Source of the DNA: Ruminococcus flavefaciens
Lineage (GTDB): Bacteria; Bacillota; Clostridia; Oscillospirales; Ruminococcaceae
Reading direction: 5' to 3'
Assembly (NCBI GenBank): GCA_023667045.1
Contig: JAMPAU010000013.1
Coordinates: 1 to 37,641, forward strand
DNA: 37,641 bases
Part shown: piece after piece, positions 26,033 through 34,133 of the stretch
How the letters are laid out: each line of letters opens with the position of its first letter
Numbering within the stretch: the first letter of the stretch is position 1
The notes under the pieces: generated by a model
Seen by the model: the letters and a program-made list of their open reading frames with translations, nothing else
Told to the model about the DNA's origin: nothing
Databases searched by the model: none
Program-made: the position numbers and the translations under genes

Positions 26033-26080
26033 AGAATTTTCCCCTTTCGGTAAAATGATTTTTTGCCAGCATCCACTGAC

Positions 26081-26410
26081 TTAGAGTTGATAAGATTTAA
26101 TTGCGGTGTTAAGGTTTGCATATTCTGTAAACACCGTAGAATATGAACCTTTAACATCGGTTAGTGTGGAAGAAATATGTTCGATGACAAGTTTCTGACG
26201 ATCAAGCGGCTCAAGAAGGTTGCTTTCACAGGAACTGATGAATTTTCTTCCAGCGGGAGTATCAAATCCGCCTTTCAGAACGCCAAGCAACTCCTCTACA
26301 TCAGCACGCAAACTCTGAAGTTTTCCCGCTAACTCAGTAAAGTCATTGATTGCCTTATCAAATGCAGCCTCGTCCAAAACAATATCCTTCGACAAATCTA
26401 ACCCAATCAT
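26081..26410 (-). CDS. WXG-superfamily small helical protein
   Basis: 109 residues. The turn is KGGFDTPAGRKFISSC, again with Phe in place of Trp, followed by a long second helix. Length and pattern fit the WXG/ESAT-6 superfamily. A perfect AAGGAGGT site precedes the ATG. It is encoded directly after the TPR protein and before the other two small proteins. Confidence 0.78.
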   Translation of the reverse strand: MIGLDLSKDIVLDEAAFDKAINDFTELAGKLQSLRADVEELLGVLKGGFDTPAGRKFISSCESNLLEPLDRQKLVIEHISSTLTDVKGSYSTVFTEYANLNTAIKSYQL

Positions 26411-26434
26411 GCGACCACCTCCTTAAAATTAGTA

Positions 26435-28027
26435 TTACATACTTTGATACTCCTTTCTGCACTGCTCTATGTATTCCATTACTGCTTCCTTTTCATCCAT
26501 AACCAACAAGTTAGCCATTTCCTCTGCCTTTGCAAACTTGCCGCTTTCAGCATACATTCTCGCACGGAAAATAACAGCAAAATTGTTTTTAGGATTCTGA
26601 AGCATCTTACTTCTGTAGAAAGCAATAGTCTCAGCATACTTTTTATCAACTACATCCTTTGTATAGGTTACATCTGATTCGGAGAGTTTTTTCATGGAAA
26701 ATGCTTCAATATATCTGCCAAAATAGGAATAATAAATATTCTCGCTGTGTTTCAGCAGACCGCCAAATTTGTATGCACCCTGATAATTCTCAATTGCTGC
26801 ATAGCACGACAGAAGTATGAAGTAAAGCCTATCATAGAAATCAGCCTTTCTATCCGTTGCTGATTCGACCTTCTGATCGACAGATTTATCAGTATAAGCA
26901 ACTGTTTCATCCATCTCAAGATCAGCGAATGTACCTTCAGGATACTCACGAACAGGATTTCCGTATTCATCGTAGTAAACTTCTGCATAATCTCCTGCAT
27001 CTTCACTGATTTCACCCATAGCAATTCTTTCATCAAGCGCCGCCATATCCTCTTCAGCCATAGCTTCAATATCAATTTCACTTAAATCATCCACAGCTAT
27101 AGGTTCAGTTGGCTTTGTATTAAATACCTTTACTTCATCATTCGGTATAAGCGATTCAGCCAGTGCGATAGCTTCATCATATCGTGTCATCTTCATGCAA
27201 ACTTCAGCTGATGTAAGAATTACTTCATCCTTTTTTGAAACATCAACGGTATTGCGAAGTTCAACCATCATGTCGTAAGCACACTGGAGATGGGAAACTG
27301 CATTACTTGGATCGGTATCTGCCTTTGCAACTAGCAATGCAACCTTCTCCATTTTTAATGAAAACTGAATTTCCTCATCAATCTCTGCATATTTTTCAGC
27401 ATCTTCTATAACCTTTTCAGCCTTAGAATAATCTTTCTTTGCCATTAAAATGCTGAAATATACCATATAGCCATTAATCTCAGTGGGAGAAACCGTAATC
27501 CACTGTACCGCACACTTAGCTGCGTTTTCGTAATCCTCAGCCATCATGTAGAGTTTAATCTTTTCGGAGATAACATCCGGATTGAGTGCTGCAAGACCTG
27601 TCTTATCGGAATCCTCATATTTTTTAAAGTTAGCTAAAGCAGCTTTAACATCCTGCCGAACACTACAAAGCATTGCCATCTGATAATATAGTCTCTGCTT
27701 TGCCTCTTCGCTGCATCCCTTGATTTCAGCTTCAGCGTAAAGCTCAAAAGCCTTTCCATAATCACCGTGGAAGAAATATGCATTACCAAGATTGAATGCA
27801 TTATCTCCATTTTCAGGATCAAGTTCCATTGCTTTTTGAAAATACTCAAATGACTCATTAAACTTGTCCAACGGAACGCATACCGTGCCTGCTCTTGATA
27901 AAGCCTGTAAATCATTTGGATTTTCTTCCAGAGCCTTTCTGAACCATTCTAATGCTAAGACATAATTCTCGTTTGAGAATGCCGATTCTGCATTGATCAT
28001 GGCTTCTGTGTAGTTTTCTTGATTCAA
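26435..28027 (-). CDS. Tetratricopeptide repeat protein
   Basis: 530 residues. The first 110 contain clear TPR units (YVLALEWFRKALEENPNDLQALSRAG, then FNESFEYFQKAMELDPENGDNAFNLGNAYFF, then YGKAFELYAEAE). The remainder is helical with weaker repeats and an acidic middle section. The start codon is TTG at 28027, with a well placed GAGGTG; the nearest ATG is nine codons inside the first helix. There is no signal or membrane segment, so it is cytosolic. It may be a chaperone or docking factor for the effectors, whose genes precede it. Confidence 0.87.
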   Translation of the reverse strand: MNQENYTEAMINAESAFSNENYVLALEWFRKALEENPNDLQALSRAGTVCVPLDKFNESFEYFQKAMELDPENGDNAFNLGNAYFFHGDYGKAFELYAEAEIKGCSEEAKQRLYYQMAMLCSVRQDVKAALANFKKYEDSDKTGLAALNPDVISEKIKLYMMAEDYENAAKCAVQWITVSPTEINGYMVYFSILMAKKDYSKAEKVIEDAEKYAEIDEEIQFSLKMEKVALLVAKADTDPSNAVSHLQCAYDMMVELRNTVDVSKKDEVILTSAEVCMKMTRYDEAIALAESLIPNDEVKVFNTKPTEPIAVDDLSEIDIEAMAEEDMAALDERIAMGEISEDAGDYAEVYYDEYGNPVREYPEGTFADLEMDETVAYTDKSVDQKVESATDRKADFYDRLYFILLSCYAAIENYQGAYKFGGLLKHSENIYYSYFGRYIEAFSMKKLSESDVTYTKDVVDKKYAETIAFYRSKMLQNPKNNFAVIFRARMYAESGKFAKAEEMANLLVMDEKEAVMEYIEQCRKEYQSM

Positions 28028-28049
28028 CAGTTATCACCTCTTTAATTTT

Positions 28050-29462
28050 TTACATACCGAACACTTGCTTTTTTCCGAAATCAAGGAAATTGCCTAACAT
28101 ATCCTCAATGAATGAAGATGGCTTAGGTATTGAATAGCTATTTCCTTCACCGAATACAATTTGTGTAAGGTTGTTTATTGCTTTTTCGGTTATTTTGGTC
28201 TTAACAGTCTGCTCAATTGCAGAATATTTTGCCAAGTTTTTGAATAATGCAGATTGCGCCGCAGTTTGTGAGGAATACCACGGAGATTTCAAAGCACTAT
28301 TGAAACCATTGATCGTAAGGTTACTATGAGCAATGAATTTTTCAAAAGCTGTAGCTGTATGATTAGCAATATGGCTATCTATTCTTGTGGCAATACTATG
28401 CTTAATTGCAGTTCCACCAATAGATATACCTTGTGTAATACTACCAATAGCAAAATTCACTGCAAAGCTCTTTACAATTTCACCAGCAGAGCCATCAAGT
28501 GTTCCATTCTCAAAGTAATAATTCAAGGCTGTTACTCCTGCATTACCAGCACCATTAGCAACTCCACCAGCTAATATTTGACTCGTAATCGCAGCACCCT
28601 TTGATACATTTCCAACAGTCATAAGTGTTGTGCCAACACCGGAAGCAGCACCGGTTGCGGCGCCGGTCACGGTTCCTGATAACATACCACTTGCGGCTGA
28701 ATCGAATATTTGACCACCTGCTCCTTTGAGTGTACCATTTTCTTTATAATACTTGTACCCAGAAGTAGCACCGCTCATCGTTGCACCAACAACACCACCA
28801 ATAATTGCCCCCTTAAAGGCTAAATCGAGAATACCGGCAATTGCCACCATTCCAGCTCCTGCCGTTGCGGCAGCAAGTACTCCCAAAGCAACAACTACTA
28901 CAACTGAAATAGCTATTTTAATAAGAGCATCCTTATGTTCTTTGCACCATTCAACGGCAGAATTCCATGCCTTTGAAATCGTGTCTGCAACAGATCTACC
29001 CCAGTTGATAGCGGCATCTTTAATACTTTTAATACCTTCAACGATTTGCTGACCCTTTTCGCAGAGCCATTCACCAGCTTTTTGATACCATTTCTTTTCT
29101 TCCTCAGTCTGTGGAGGCTTTGACCAGGGGTTTACACGATAAAACTCTTTCTTGCTCTTGTTAACAGAAATGCTTACTTCATCGTCTATCTGTCTCGCTA
29201 ATTCCATAAAATCGTTGGATTTCTTCTCAATGGTTTCTAAAGCTGAAGTCTTTATTTCTTCCACTGTAATTCTCTTTTCAATTTGATTGACAGCACCTTG
29301 AAGATTGCCAGCACCACCATTCATATTGTATGTGAGATTTGTTACAGCTTGGAATGTTGAAACCATCCGTTTAGAACATTTTATAAACGATCCGATATTT
29401 GAGTGATAGTCACTGAGTACCGCACAAGTGGATAAACCACCTGAATTAAGTTCAATTCGCAT
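28050..29462 (-). CDS. T7SS effector candidate with Gly/Ala-rich hydrophobic region
   Basis: 470 residues. The N-terminal 140 match those of the proteins encoded at 30305 and 31634: MRIELNSGGL, then YNMNGGAGNLQGAVNQIEKR, then EFYRVNPWSKPP. After amphipathic helices comes a strongly hydrophobic Gly/Ala-rich region (about 185-320) with glycine-zipper-like repeats, including the twice-used motif YKYYKENGTLKGAGG / NYYFENGTLDGSAGE. The C-terminal 130 residues match no toxin fold that I recognise. The architecture fits an exported polymorphic toxin or a pore-forming effector. The AGAAGG site is good. Confidence 0.8.
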   Translation of the reverse strand: MRIELNSGGLSTCAVLSDYHSNIGSFIKCSKRMVSTFQAVTNLTYNMNGGAGNLQGAVNQIEKRITVEEIKTSALETIEKKSNDFMELARQIDDEVSISVNKSKKEFYRVNPWSKPPQTEEEKKWYQKAGEWLCEKGQQIVEGIKSIKDAAINWGRSVADTISKAWNSAVEWCKEHKDALIKIAISVVVVVALGVLAAATAGAGMVAIAGILDLAFKGAIIGGVVGATMSGATSGYKYYKENGTLKGAGGQIFDSAASGMLSGTVTGAATGAASGVGTTLMTVGNVSKGAAITSQILAGGVANGAGNAGVTALNYYFENGTLDGSAGEIVKSFAVNFAIGSITQGISIGGTAIKHSIATRIDSHIANHTATAFEKFIAHSNLTINGFNSALKSPWYSSQTAAQSALFKNLAKYSAIEQTVKTKITEKAINNLTQIVFGEGNSYSIPKPSSFIEDMLGNFLDFGKKQVFGM

Positions 29463-29474
29463 ATATCTACCTTC

Positions 29475-30293
29475 TTATTCCTTTAAAGCAACTTGCATAA
29501 CTTCTGAAATCCATTCTTTAACGAAAGAGCCATAAAGTGAATATCCGCAATTTGTATATAAGTTTCCATCTTTATCAATATGAAACGTATATAATACATT
29601 TCCTTCATCGTTGTAAAGAGCTATAACATATTCAACATCATAATTCGTTTTTAGTTCTGATCCTATTTGTATATCATCCTTATTTTCCTTTATTGCATTG
29701 ATCATTTCAGATGACATCACAAACTTATAATTATTGTCAAAATTGGTTTCAACTATTTTTTGGAATACTCCCTTATTAACAAAACCAATGCCATAGAAAT
29801 AATTAGAACCAGGAGATCTTTCAAGAAGTTGCTTTGTAATTCCGTACTTTTCTTCTATTTGAGAAAGCATTATATCAATATTTCCTATTCTTTTTATCTT
29901 ACCACCGTTCAATGTCTGTATAGTACGATAGGTATCAACCGTCCACACATCAATTATCATACCATTTTCATCCAAAAGTTCTATACTGTACCACGGTTTT
30001 TTTAGCGTAATTACGTTGTTAAGCTCAAATTGATCTGTAATCAATTTAATGTTATCAACATCCTCTTTTTTTATATCTACACTTACGGCTTCTGAGTATT
30101 CATCAGGAATCGCATCAACGAGATGAACACTATCAATTCTCGTGTAGTCAATCATGTTCGTTTCTTCCCTTTCTGTGAAAATTTCCATATCTAAATCTTG
30201 CTGATTATCCGTAGAAATATCACTTAATTCTGTGTGGCCACAGCCTGTAATCATAGCCATAACTACGAAACATATACATAATATTTTTCTCAT
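29475..30293 (-). CDS. Lipoprotein between effector genes, candidate immunity protein
   Basis: 272 residues from the ATG at 30293, chosen because GAGGA lies 6 nt upstream; GTG at 30308 and ATG at 30305 are alternatives. A lipoprotein signal (MRKILCICFVVMAMITGC) is clear. The rest is a soluble mixed fold of unknown family with two similar-looking beta-rich halves. The reading frame follows the cysteine-protease-like effector gene with essentially no gap, the usual place for a cognate immunity gene. An outer-surface lipoprotein would suit protection against an enzyme acting outside the membrane. Confidence 0.75.
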   Translation of the reverse strand: MRKILCICFVVMAMITGCGHTELSDISTDNQQDLDMEIFTEREETNMIDYTRIDSVHLVDAIPDEYSEAVSVDIKKEDVDNIKLITDQFELNNVITLKKPWYSIELLDENGMIIDVWTVDTYRTIQTLNGGKIKRIGNIDIMLSQIEEKYGITKQLLERSPGSNYFYGIGFVNKGVFQKIVETNFDNNYKFVMSSEMINAIKENKDDIQIGSELKTNYDVEYVIALYNDEGNVLYTFHIDKDGNLYTNCGYSLYGSFVKEWISEVMQVALKE

Positions 30294-30304
30294 CGTCTTC
30301 CTCA

Positions 30305-31609
30305 TCACTCAAATTCCACAGTTTGGAATGTCAATTTTGTTTTTGAAATATTTCCATCTTTTGTAACTAGCTTACCATTATCCTTTGGATCAATATAAGC
30401 TTTTCCTCCCCATGTTGACACAATCAACAATCCATCTTCCGTGACACCTGTAACTACCATTCCGTGACCACCACATACACGTTTTTTACTTTTATTTTCA
30501 TCATAATATAGAGGAAAATCCCACCCCATAACAATAACTTGTTTTCCCTCTCGTACAAGATTATCATAGTTCGTTGCTGTAACTTTTGCATTTTTTTCTA
30601 CTTTAATAGTTGCTCCACAATCACCCATATATTGTGATAGAATTGTACTAAACGATTCTGTATCTACACTATTATGATTGAGTCCATTTTGCTTTGAGTA
30701 TAAATCAACTATTACTCGATCAAAATTTAAGTTCCCATCAACTTTTCTCATTGGAAATCCGAATTTTTCATAAAATTCTTGTTCTCCATTAGGTCGATTA
30801 CAATAGTATTCCATAACAGTATTAGTTATAGCTGCATATCCACATCCATGACTGTTAAGTTCATCTAAATAGGTTTTCAATTCATCTTCTGAAAAATCTT
30901 CTTTTCCTGTATTGGCAATGATAATATCAAGATAATCACTTTCATCATCAGAGAGGTAGCCATCAATAAGAACGTTATCTGAAGGTCTACCCTGATCTGC
31001 ACCATAATAGCCATTTGAAAAGCCTGCTTTTTCGGAATTAAATACATCATCCTCAACAACTGTTGGGGTAATGGTCATATGATCCTTCCACCACTCCTGA
31101 AATCCAGCAAAAATCTCATCCATCTTATCTCTTACAGAGCTACAGAAAGATTTAATACCATTCCGCACTTTCTGGACAGTCTCAGCTATGGCATTGCCGA
31201 TTCCACACAGCCATTCCCACGCCTTTTCACCGAAAGACTTTTCAGTGTTATCTGTCTGAGGCGGTTTCGCCCATGAGTTTACACGATAAAATTCGTTTTT
31301 ACTCTTATTTACCAAACCACCGACTTTAATGTCAGTCGCAATTGCAAGTTCTATAAATCCGTTTAACTTTTTTTCAACAGCCTTCAATGCAACAATGCGA
31401 CTTTCTTCAAGCGATATTCTTTCCTCAATTTGATCTGCTGCACTTCCCAAGCTACCAACTCCACCATTCATGTTATAGGCGAAATTTCTAACTTTCTGAA
31501 AAGAAGCCATTAGAGAACTTGATTTTGATAACAAGGAGTTAATATCGGTTTGCATTGATGATATTGATGTCATACCGCCTAAACCGCCTGCATTTAATTC
31601 AATTCTCAT
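30305..31609 (-). CDS. T7SS effector candidate with C39-like cysteine protease domain
   Basis: 434 residues from the ATG at 31609 (AGG site 8 nt upstream). The N-terminal 140 form the shared export region (MRIELNAGGL; YNMNGGVGSLGSAADQIEER; EFYRVNSWAKPP). A linker leads to a C-terminal domain with the papain-like motif HGCGYAAITN (catalytic Cys 256) and GGHGMVVTGV (His 382), followed by STWGGKAYID. This is the Cys and His order of the C39/C39-like peptidases. The enzyme probably cleaves protein or peptide after export; the target is unknown. The lipoprotein encoded next may give immunity. Confidence 0.85.
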   Translation of the reverse strand: MRIELNAGGLGGMTSISSMQTDINSLLSKSSSLMASFQKVRNFAYNMNGGVGSLGSAADQIEERISLEESRIVALKAVEKKLNGFIELAIATDIKVGGLVNKSKNEFYRVNSWAKPPQTDNTEKSFGEKAWEWLCGIGNAIAETVQKVRNGIKSFCSSVRDKMDEIFAGFQEWWKDHMTITPTVVEDDVFNSEKAGFSNGYYGADQGRPSDNVLIDGYLSDDESDYLDIIIANTGKEDFSEDELKTYLDELNSHGCGYAAITNTVMEYYCNRPNGEQEFYEKFGFPMRKVDGNLNFDRVIVDLYSKQNGLNHNSVDTESFSTILSQYMGDCGATIKVEKNAKVTATNYDNLVREGKQVIVMGWDFPLYYDENKSKKRVCGGHGMVVTGVTEDGLLIVSTWGGKAYIDPKDNGKLVTKDGNISKTKLTFQTVEFE

Positions 31610-31633
31610 AAACATCACCTATCTTAAGCCTTA

Positions 31634-33286
31634 TTAATCTAATATTGAGTCTGCCCATTGAGTAATTCTGGTGATATCATCATCGTTTGAATAATGTTCT
31701 CCGCCAATTTTATAGGCTTTATCCATTAACTCACAAGCAGTGGGGAAATATTTTCTCATCTCATCCACCTTTTCAGTTTGCCCGGTCATCTTATATGAAA
31801 AATATTCAGCAAAGAATTCAGCACCTTGCTTGTTTGTCGGGTTATTACCATCGTACCAGTAATCATTTCTAAATCCAAATTCATTTTTTCCATGACCGTA
31901 ACAGTCCCCATTGTTGATAAAATTTGCCAAAGAAATTCTTTGCCCCGATACAGTATTGTTTGTGACACCTCCTATCAAATCTTCGACTGATTGATTTGGA
32001 ACATTCAATTCTATCGCATCCTTAACAGTATTGTAAATAAATTGCTCATACGGATTCAGAGTAGTCCATTTCTTTCGTCCATCCATTAAAGCATCTATAA
32101 CCTGCTGTACACTTTCATCGTTAAGATTAAAATTGCACTTTTCATTGACTGTTTTCACAGCTTTTGTAAAGTAATTCTCTGTATCACTATATAGAGCCGT
32201 GTAAAAATTATTTTCATTATCATAAGATTGAAGAAAAGACGTTATTGATTGATATCCAGTCTTTTTTTTATTCGAATCATATTCTAAATCATTATAAAAC
32301 ATTACATCATCTATATTGTGTCCGATTTCATGGAAAAAAGTAGTGTATGCCCCGTCTTTGTCCTTGATTCCGTCATCCCCACCTATATTTAGATATACAC
32401 CAGTTTTTTCTTCGTCATTGTCAAAAGGACGATAATGTGAGCCTTTTGTATATTTCCATGATTGCACTTTGCATTTAGCTATATTATCAAAGAATATTTT
32501 ATGAGCATCACCATCTGATTTATATGCTATATATTTAATATTCGAAATGTCATCATCATCAATACCGTCTCGGGAAGAATTGGTAAAAAACTTATTAATA
32601 GCTTTTGCTTCATCATCATGCATCTTCTCGTAAATGGAGTTAAATAATTCGACTTTCTTTTTATCCGAATCAGACATTGATGAATTTACTTCCGTTTGAG
32701 ACAAATAATTTAAAAACGACTGCAGTCTCGTTTTATCATCTTGACTCAATTCATCTGACTCCAGCATTTCAAGATAACGATTGCAGAGATTCTTCAGTTC
32801 TTCATCAGATAGCGAACTGTAGTCGGTTTCATTATAAACACTCCAAGTGTGATCAAAAGCATCTAACGAATCTTTTGCAACTCTGCTAAGCCAGGACTTT
32901 GCACTTGCGAACCATGCACCAAGTTGAGACGCCAAAGCTGATGGTCTTGACCACTCATTCACATCATAAAACATCTCTTGGTTTTGAGTGACCTGAGTAG
33001 ATACAGATCTGTCAGTTATTCCAACCAATTCCGTAAACCTATCAATTTTTGTCTTTGTATCAACAAGATCGCCTTTTCTCGTTTCCTCCTGTTCAATACG
33101 TGCATCAATTGAATCAACAGCCGATTGCAACAAACCAACTCCGCCATTCATGGAATGCGAGAAATTCTTCAAGGATCTAAGAGAAGATATTGATGTTTCT
33201 GATTGCGAAATCAGCGATGAAAGATTTGCGTCCAAAAGAGATGTTGAATTTGATGTATTGCTATTATTTATTAGCTCTATTCGCAT
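31634..33286 (-). CDS. T7SS effector candidate with zinc metalloprotease domain
   Basis: 550 residues. The N-terminal 120 are the most diverged copy of the shared export region (MRIELINNS; HSMNGGVGLLQSAVDSIDAR; MFYDVNEWSRPS). The C-terminal part contains the zinc site HEIGH (His 319, Glu 320, His 323) and, about 170 residues on, GAEFFAEYF, which could give the third ligand (Glu 490 or 494). This spacing resembles the gluzincin toxin group. There is no own immunity gene directly beside it. The AAAGGAG start site is strong, and the gene is second in the locus. Confidence 0.87.
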   Translation of the reverse strand: MRIELINNSNTSNSTSLLDANLSSLISQSETSISSLRSLKNFSHSMNGGVGLLQSAVDSIDARIEQEETRKGDLVDTKTKIDRFTELVGITDRSVSTQVTQNQEMFYDVNEWSRPSALASQLGAWFASAKSWLSRVAKDSLDAFDHTWSVYNETDYSSLSDEELKNLCNRYLEMLESDELSQDDKTRLQSFLNYLSQTEVNSSMSDSDKKKVELFNSIYEKMHDDEAKAINKFFTNSSRDGIDDDDISNIKYIAYKSDGDAHKIFFDNIAKCKVQSWKYTKGSHYRPFDNDEEKTGVYLNIGGDDGIKDKDGAYTTFFHEIGHNIDDVMFYNDLEYDSNKKKTGYQSITSFLQSYDNENNFYTALYSDTENYFTKAVKTVNEKCNFNLNDESVQQVIDALMDGRKKWTTLNPYEQFIYNTVKDAIELNVPNQSVEDLIGGVTNNTVSGQRISLANFINNGDCYGHGKNEFGFRNDYWYDGNNPTNKQGAEFFAEYFSYKMTGQTEKVDEMRKYFPTACELMDKAYKIGGEHYSNDDDITRITQWADSILD

Positions 33287-33324
33287 TCCTCATTCTCCTT
33301 TCATTCAAGTTTATGAATCCAATA

Positions 33325-33951
33325 CTACATATATCCTTTAAAATGATTCATCTCAAATGCACTGCTCACCATAACTTTACGCCAGTTCATTGCTTCAGCA
33401 TTAAACATACTCACCTTTGAACTCAGTTCATTAACAAGATTTGAAAGTGAATCCATCTGAGCCTGTAAATCCCTTACAGCCTGTTCCAGGCGGGCAAGCT
33501 CATTCTTAAACTGCTGCAATGCATCGGACATATTTGGATCTTCTTCTACCGACTTGCTCTTAAACACGTCAAATATGCTAGCAGCTAATACATCTGAGCA
33601 TTTCATGCTACCTTTGAAACTTTCATCCGTCTTCTGAGCATGATTATTGAAGGAGATAATAACTTCTGGAATATTCATACCACTTAAAATGCCAAACATA
33701 GATCCCCCTGTGGTCCCGCTAATTACACCAACAATTGAACGGATATCTTCTATTCTTCTTTCAAAGTTGATTTTATCGCTCATACATGACTGAATTGCAT
33801 TTTGTGCCTGTGTTTTCTCAGCAAGACAATTCTCAGCAGCTCTTGTTGCTGCATACCTTTGATTGGCTGCATTATTGTATCTGCTTTTGGACGAATAATA
33901 TTCCTCTGCAGCCTCGTCCTGACTTGGATTATACCACGACATAAAAATCAT
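33325..33951 (-). CDS. Helical coiled-coil protein, likely effector partner or chaperone
   Basis: 208 residues from the ATG at 33951 (MIFMSWYNP); an ATG at 33942 (MSWYNP) is possible. Two coiled-coil regions (about 15-80 and 145-185) flank a central segment with Gly/Ser-rich hydrophobic residues. The shape is like the helical partners encoded before LXG toxins in Firmicutes (DUF5082/DUF5344 type), though I cannot assign the family. It is the first gene of the locus. The AAGGAG site is separated from the start by a perfect hairpin, which could control or permit initiation. Confidence 0.75.
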   Translation of the reverse strand: MIFMSWYNPSQDEAAEEYYSSKSRYNNAANQRYAATRAAENCLAEKTQAQNAIQSCMSDKINFERRIEDIRSIVGVISGTTGGSMFGILSGMNIPEVIISFNNHAQKTDESFKGSMKCSDVLAASIFDVFKSKSVEEDPNMSDALQQFKNELARLEQAVRDLQAQMDSLSNLVNELSSKVSMFNAEAMNWRKVMVSSAFEMNHFKGYM

Positions 33952-33953
33952 CA

Positions 33954-33974
33954 CTTGATACAATCTGTATCAAG
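33954..33974 (-). promoter_or_regulatory. Hairpin between ribosome-binding site and start of the first T7SS gene
   Basis: CTTGATACA and TGTATCAAG pair perfectly (9 bp, 3-nt loop). The hairpin stands between AAGGAG and the ATG at 33951. Unfolded, the spacing is far too long; folded, 6 unpaired nt remain, close to optimal. It could therefore be a translation switch. It might alternatively be an operator for a dimeric regulator. Confidence 0.6.
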
Positions 33975-34068
33975 TTTACTCCTTTCTATAAAAAATAATA
34001 TATCAGTAGCAGGTATTAAACACGCTCACCGCCACATAATAAATCAAAAGTAATATATCCTACTTTCT

Positions 34069-34095
34069 CAAAAGCTGATATTTTGCGAAGGGTTC
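34069..34095. repeat. Left copy of 27-bp inverted repeat flanking the recombinase
   Basis: Exact reverse complement of 35378-35404; on the minus strand it reads GAACCCTTCGCAAAATAT and on to CAGCTTTTG. Similarity continues imperfectly for about 7 bp beyond the outer end (GGGAAGGT against GAGAAAGT). It lies between the recombinase stop codon and the leader of the T7SS locus. Confidence 0.93.
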
Positions 34096-34133
34096 ACAGC
34101 TTCTCTATTCAATTTTCAAGCTGCTTATCCGTT

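Noticed and set aside
28050-33286. Straight LXG toxin assignment
   Set aside because: Domain plan and context agree, but the shared motifs (MRIEL, MNGG, FYxVNxW) are not those of LXG as I know it, so a separate family is proposed.
33913-33960. 14-codon leader peptide starting TTG inside the hairpin (MIQIVSSDDFYVVV)
   Set aside because: It has a good ribosome-binding site but overlaps the start of the coiled-coil gene and has no regulatory amino-acid run; kept only as an alternative in the hairpin finding.
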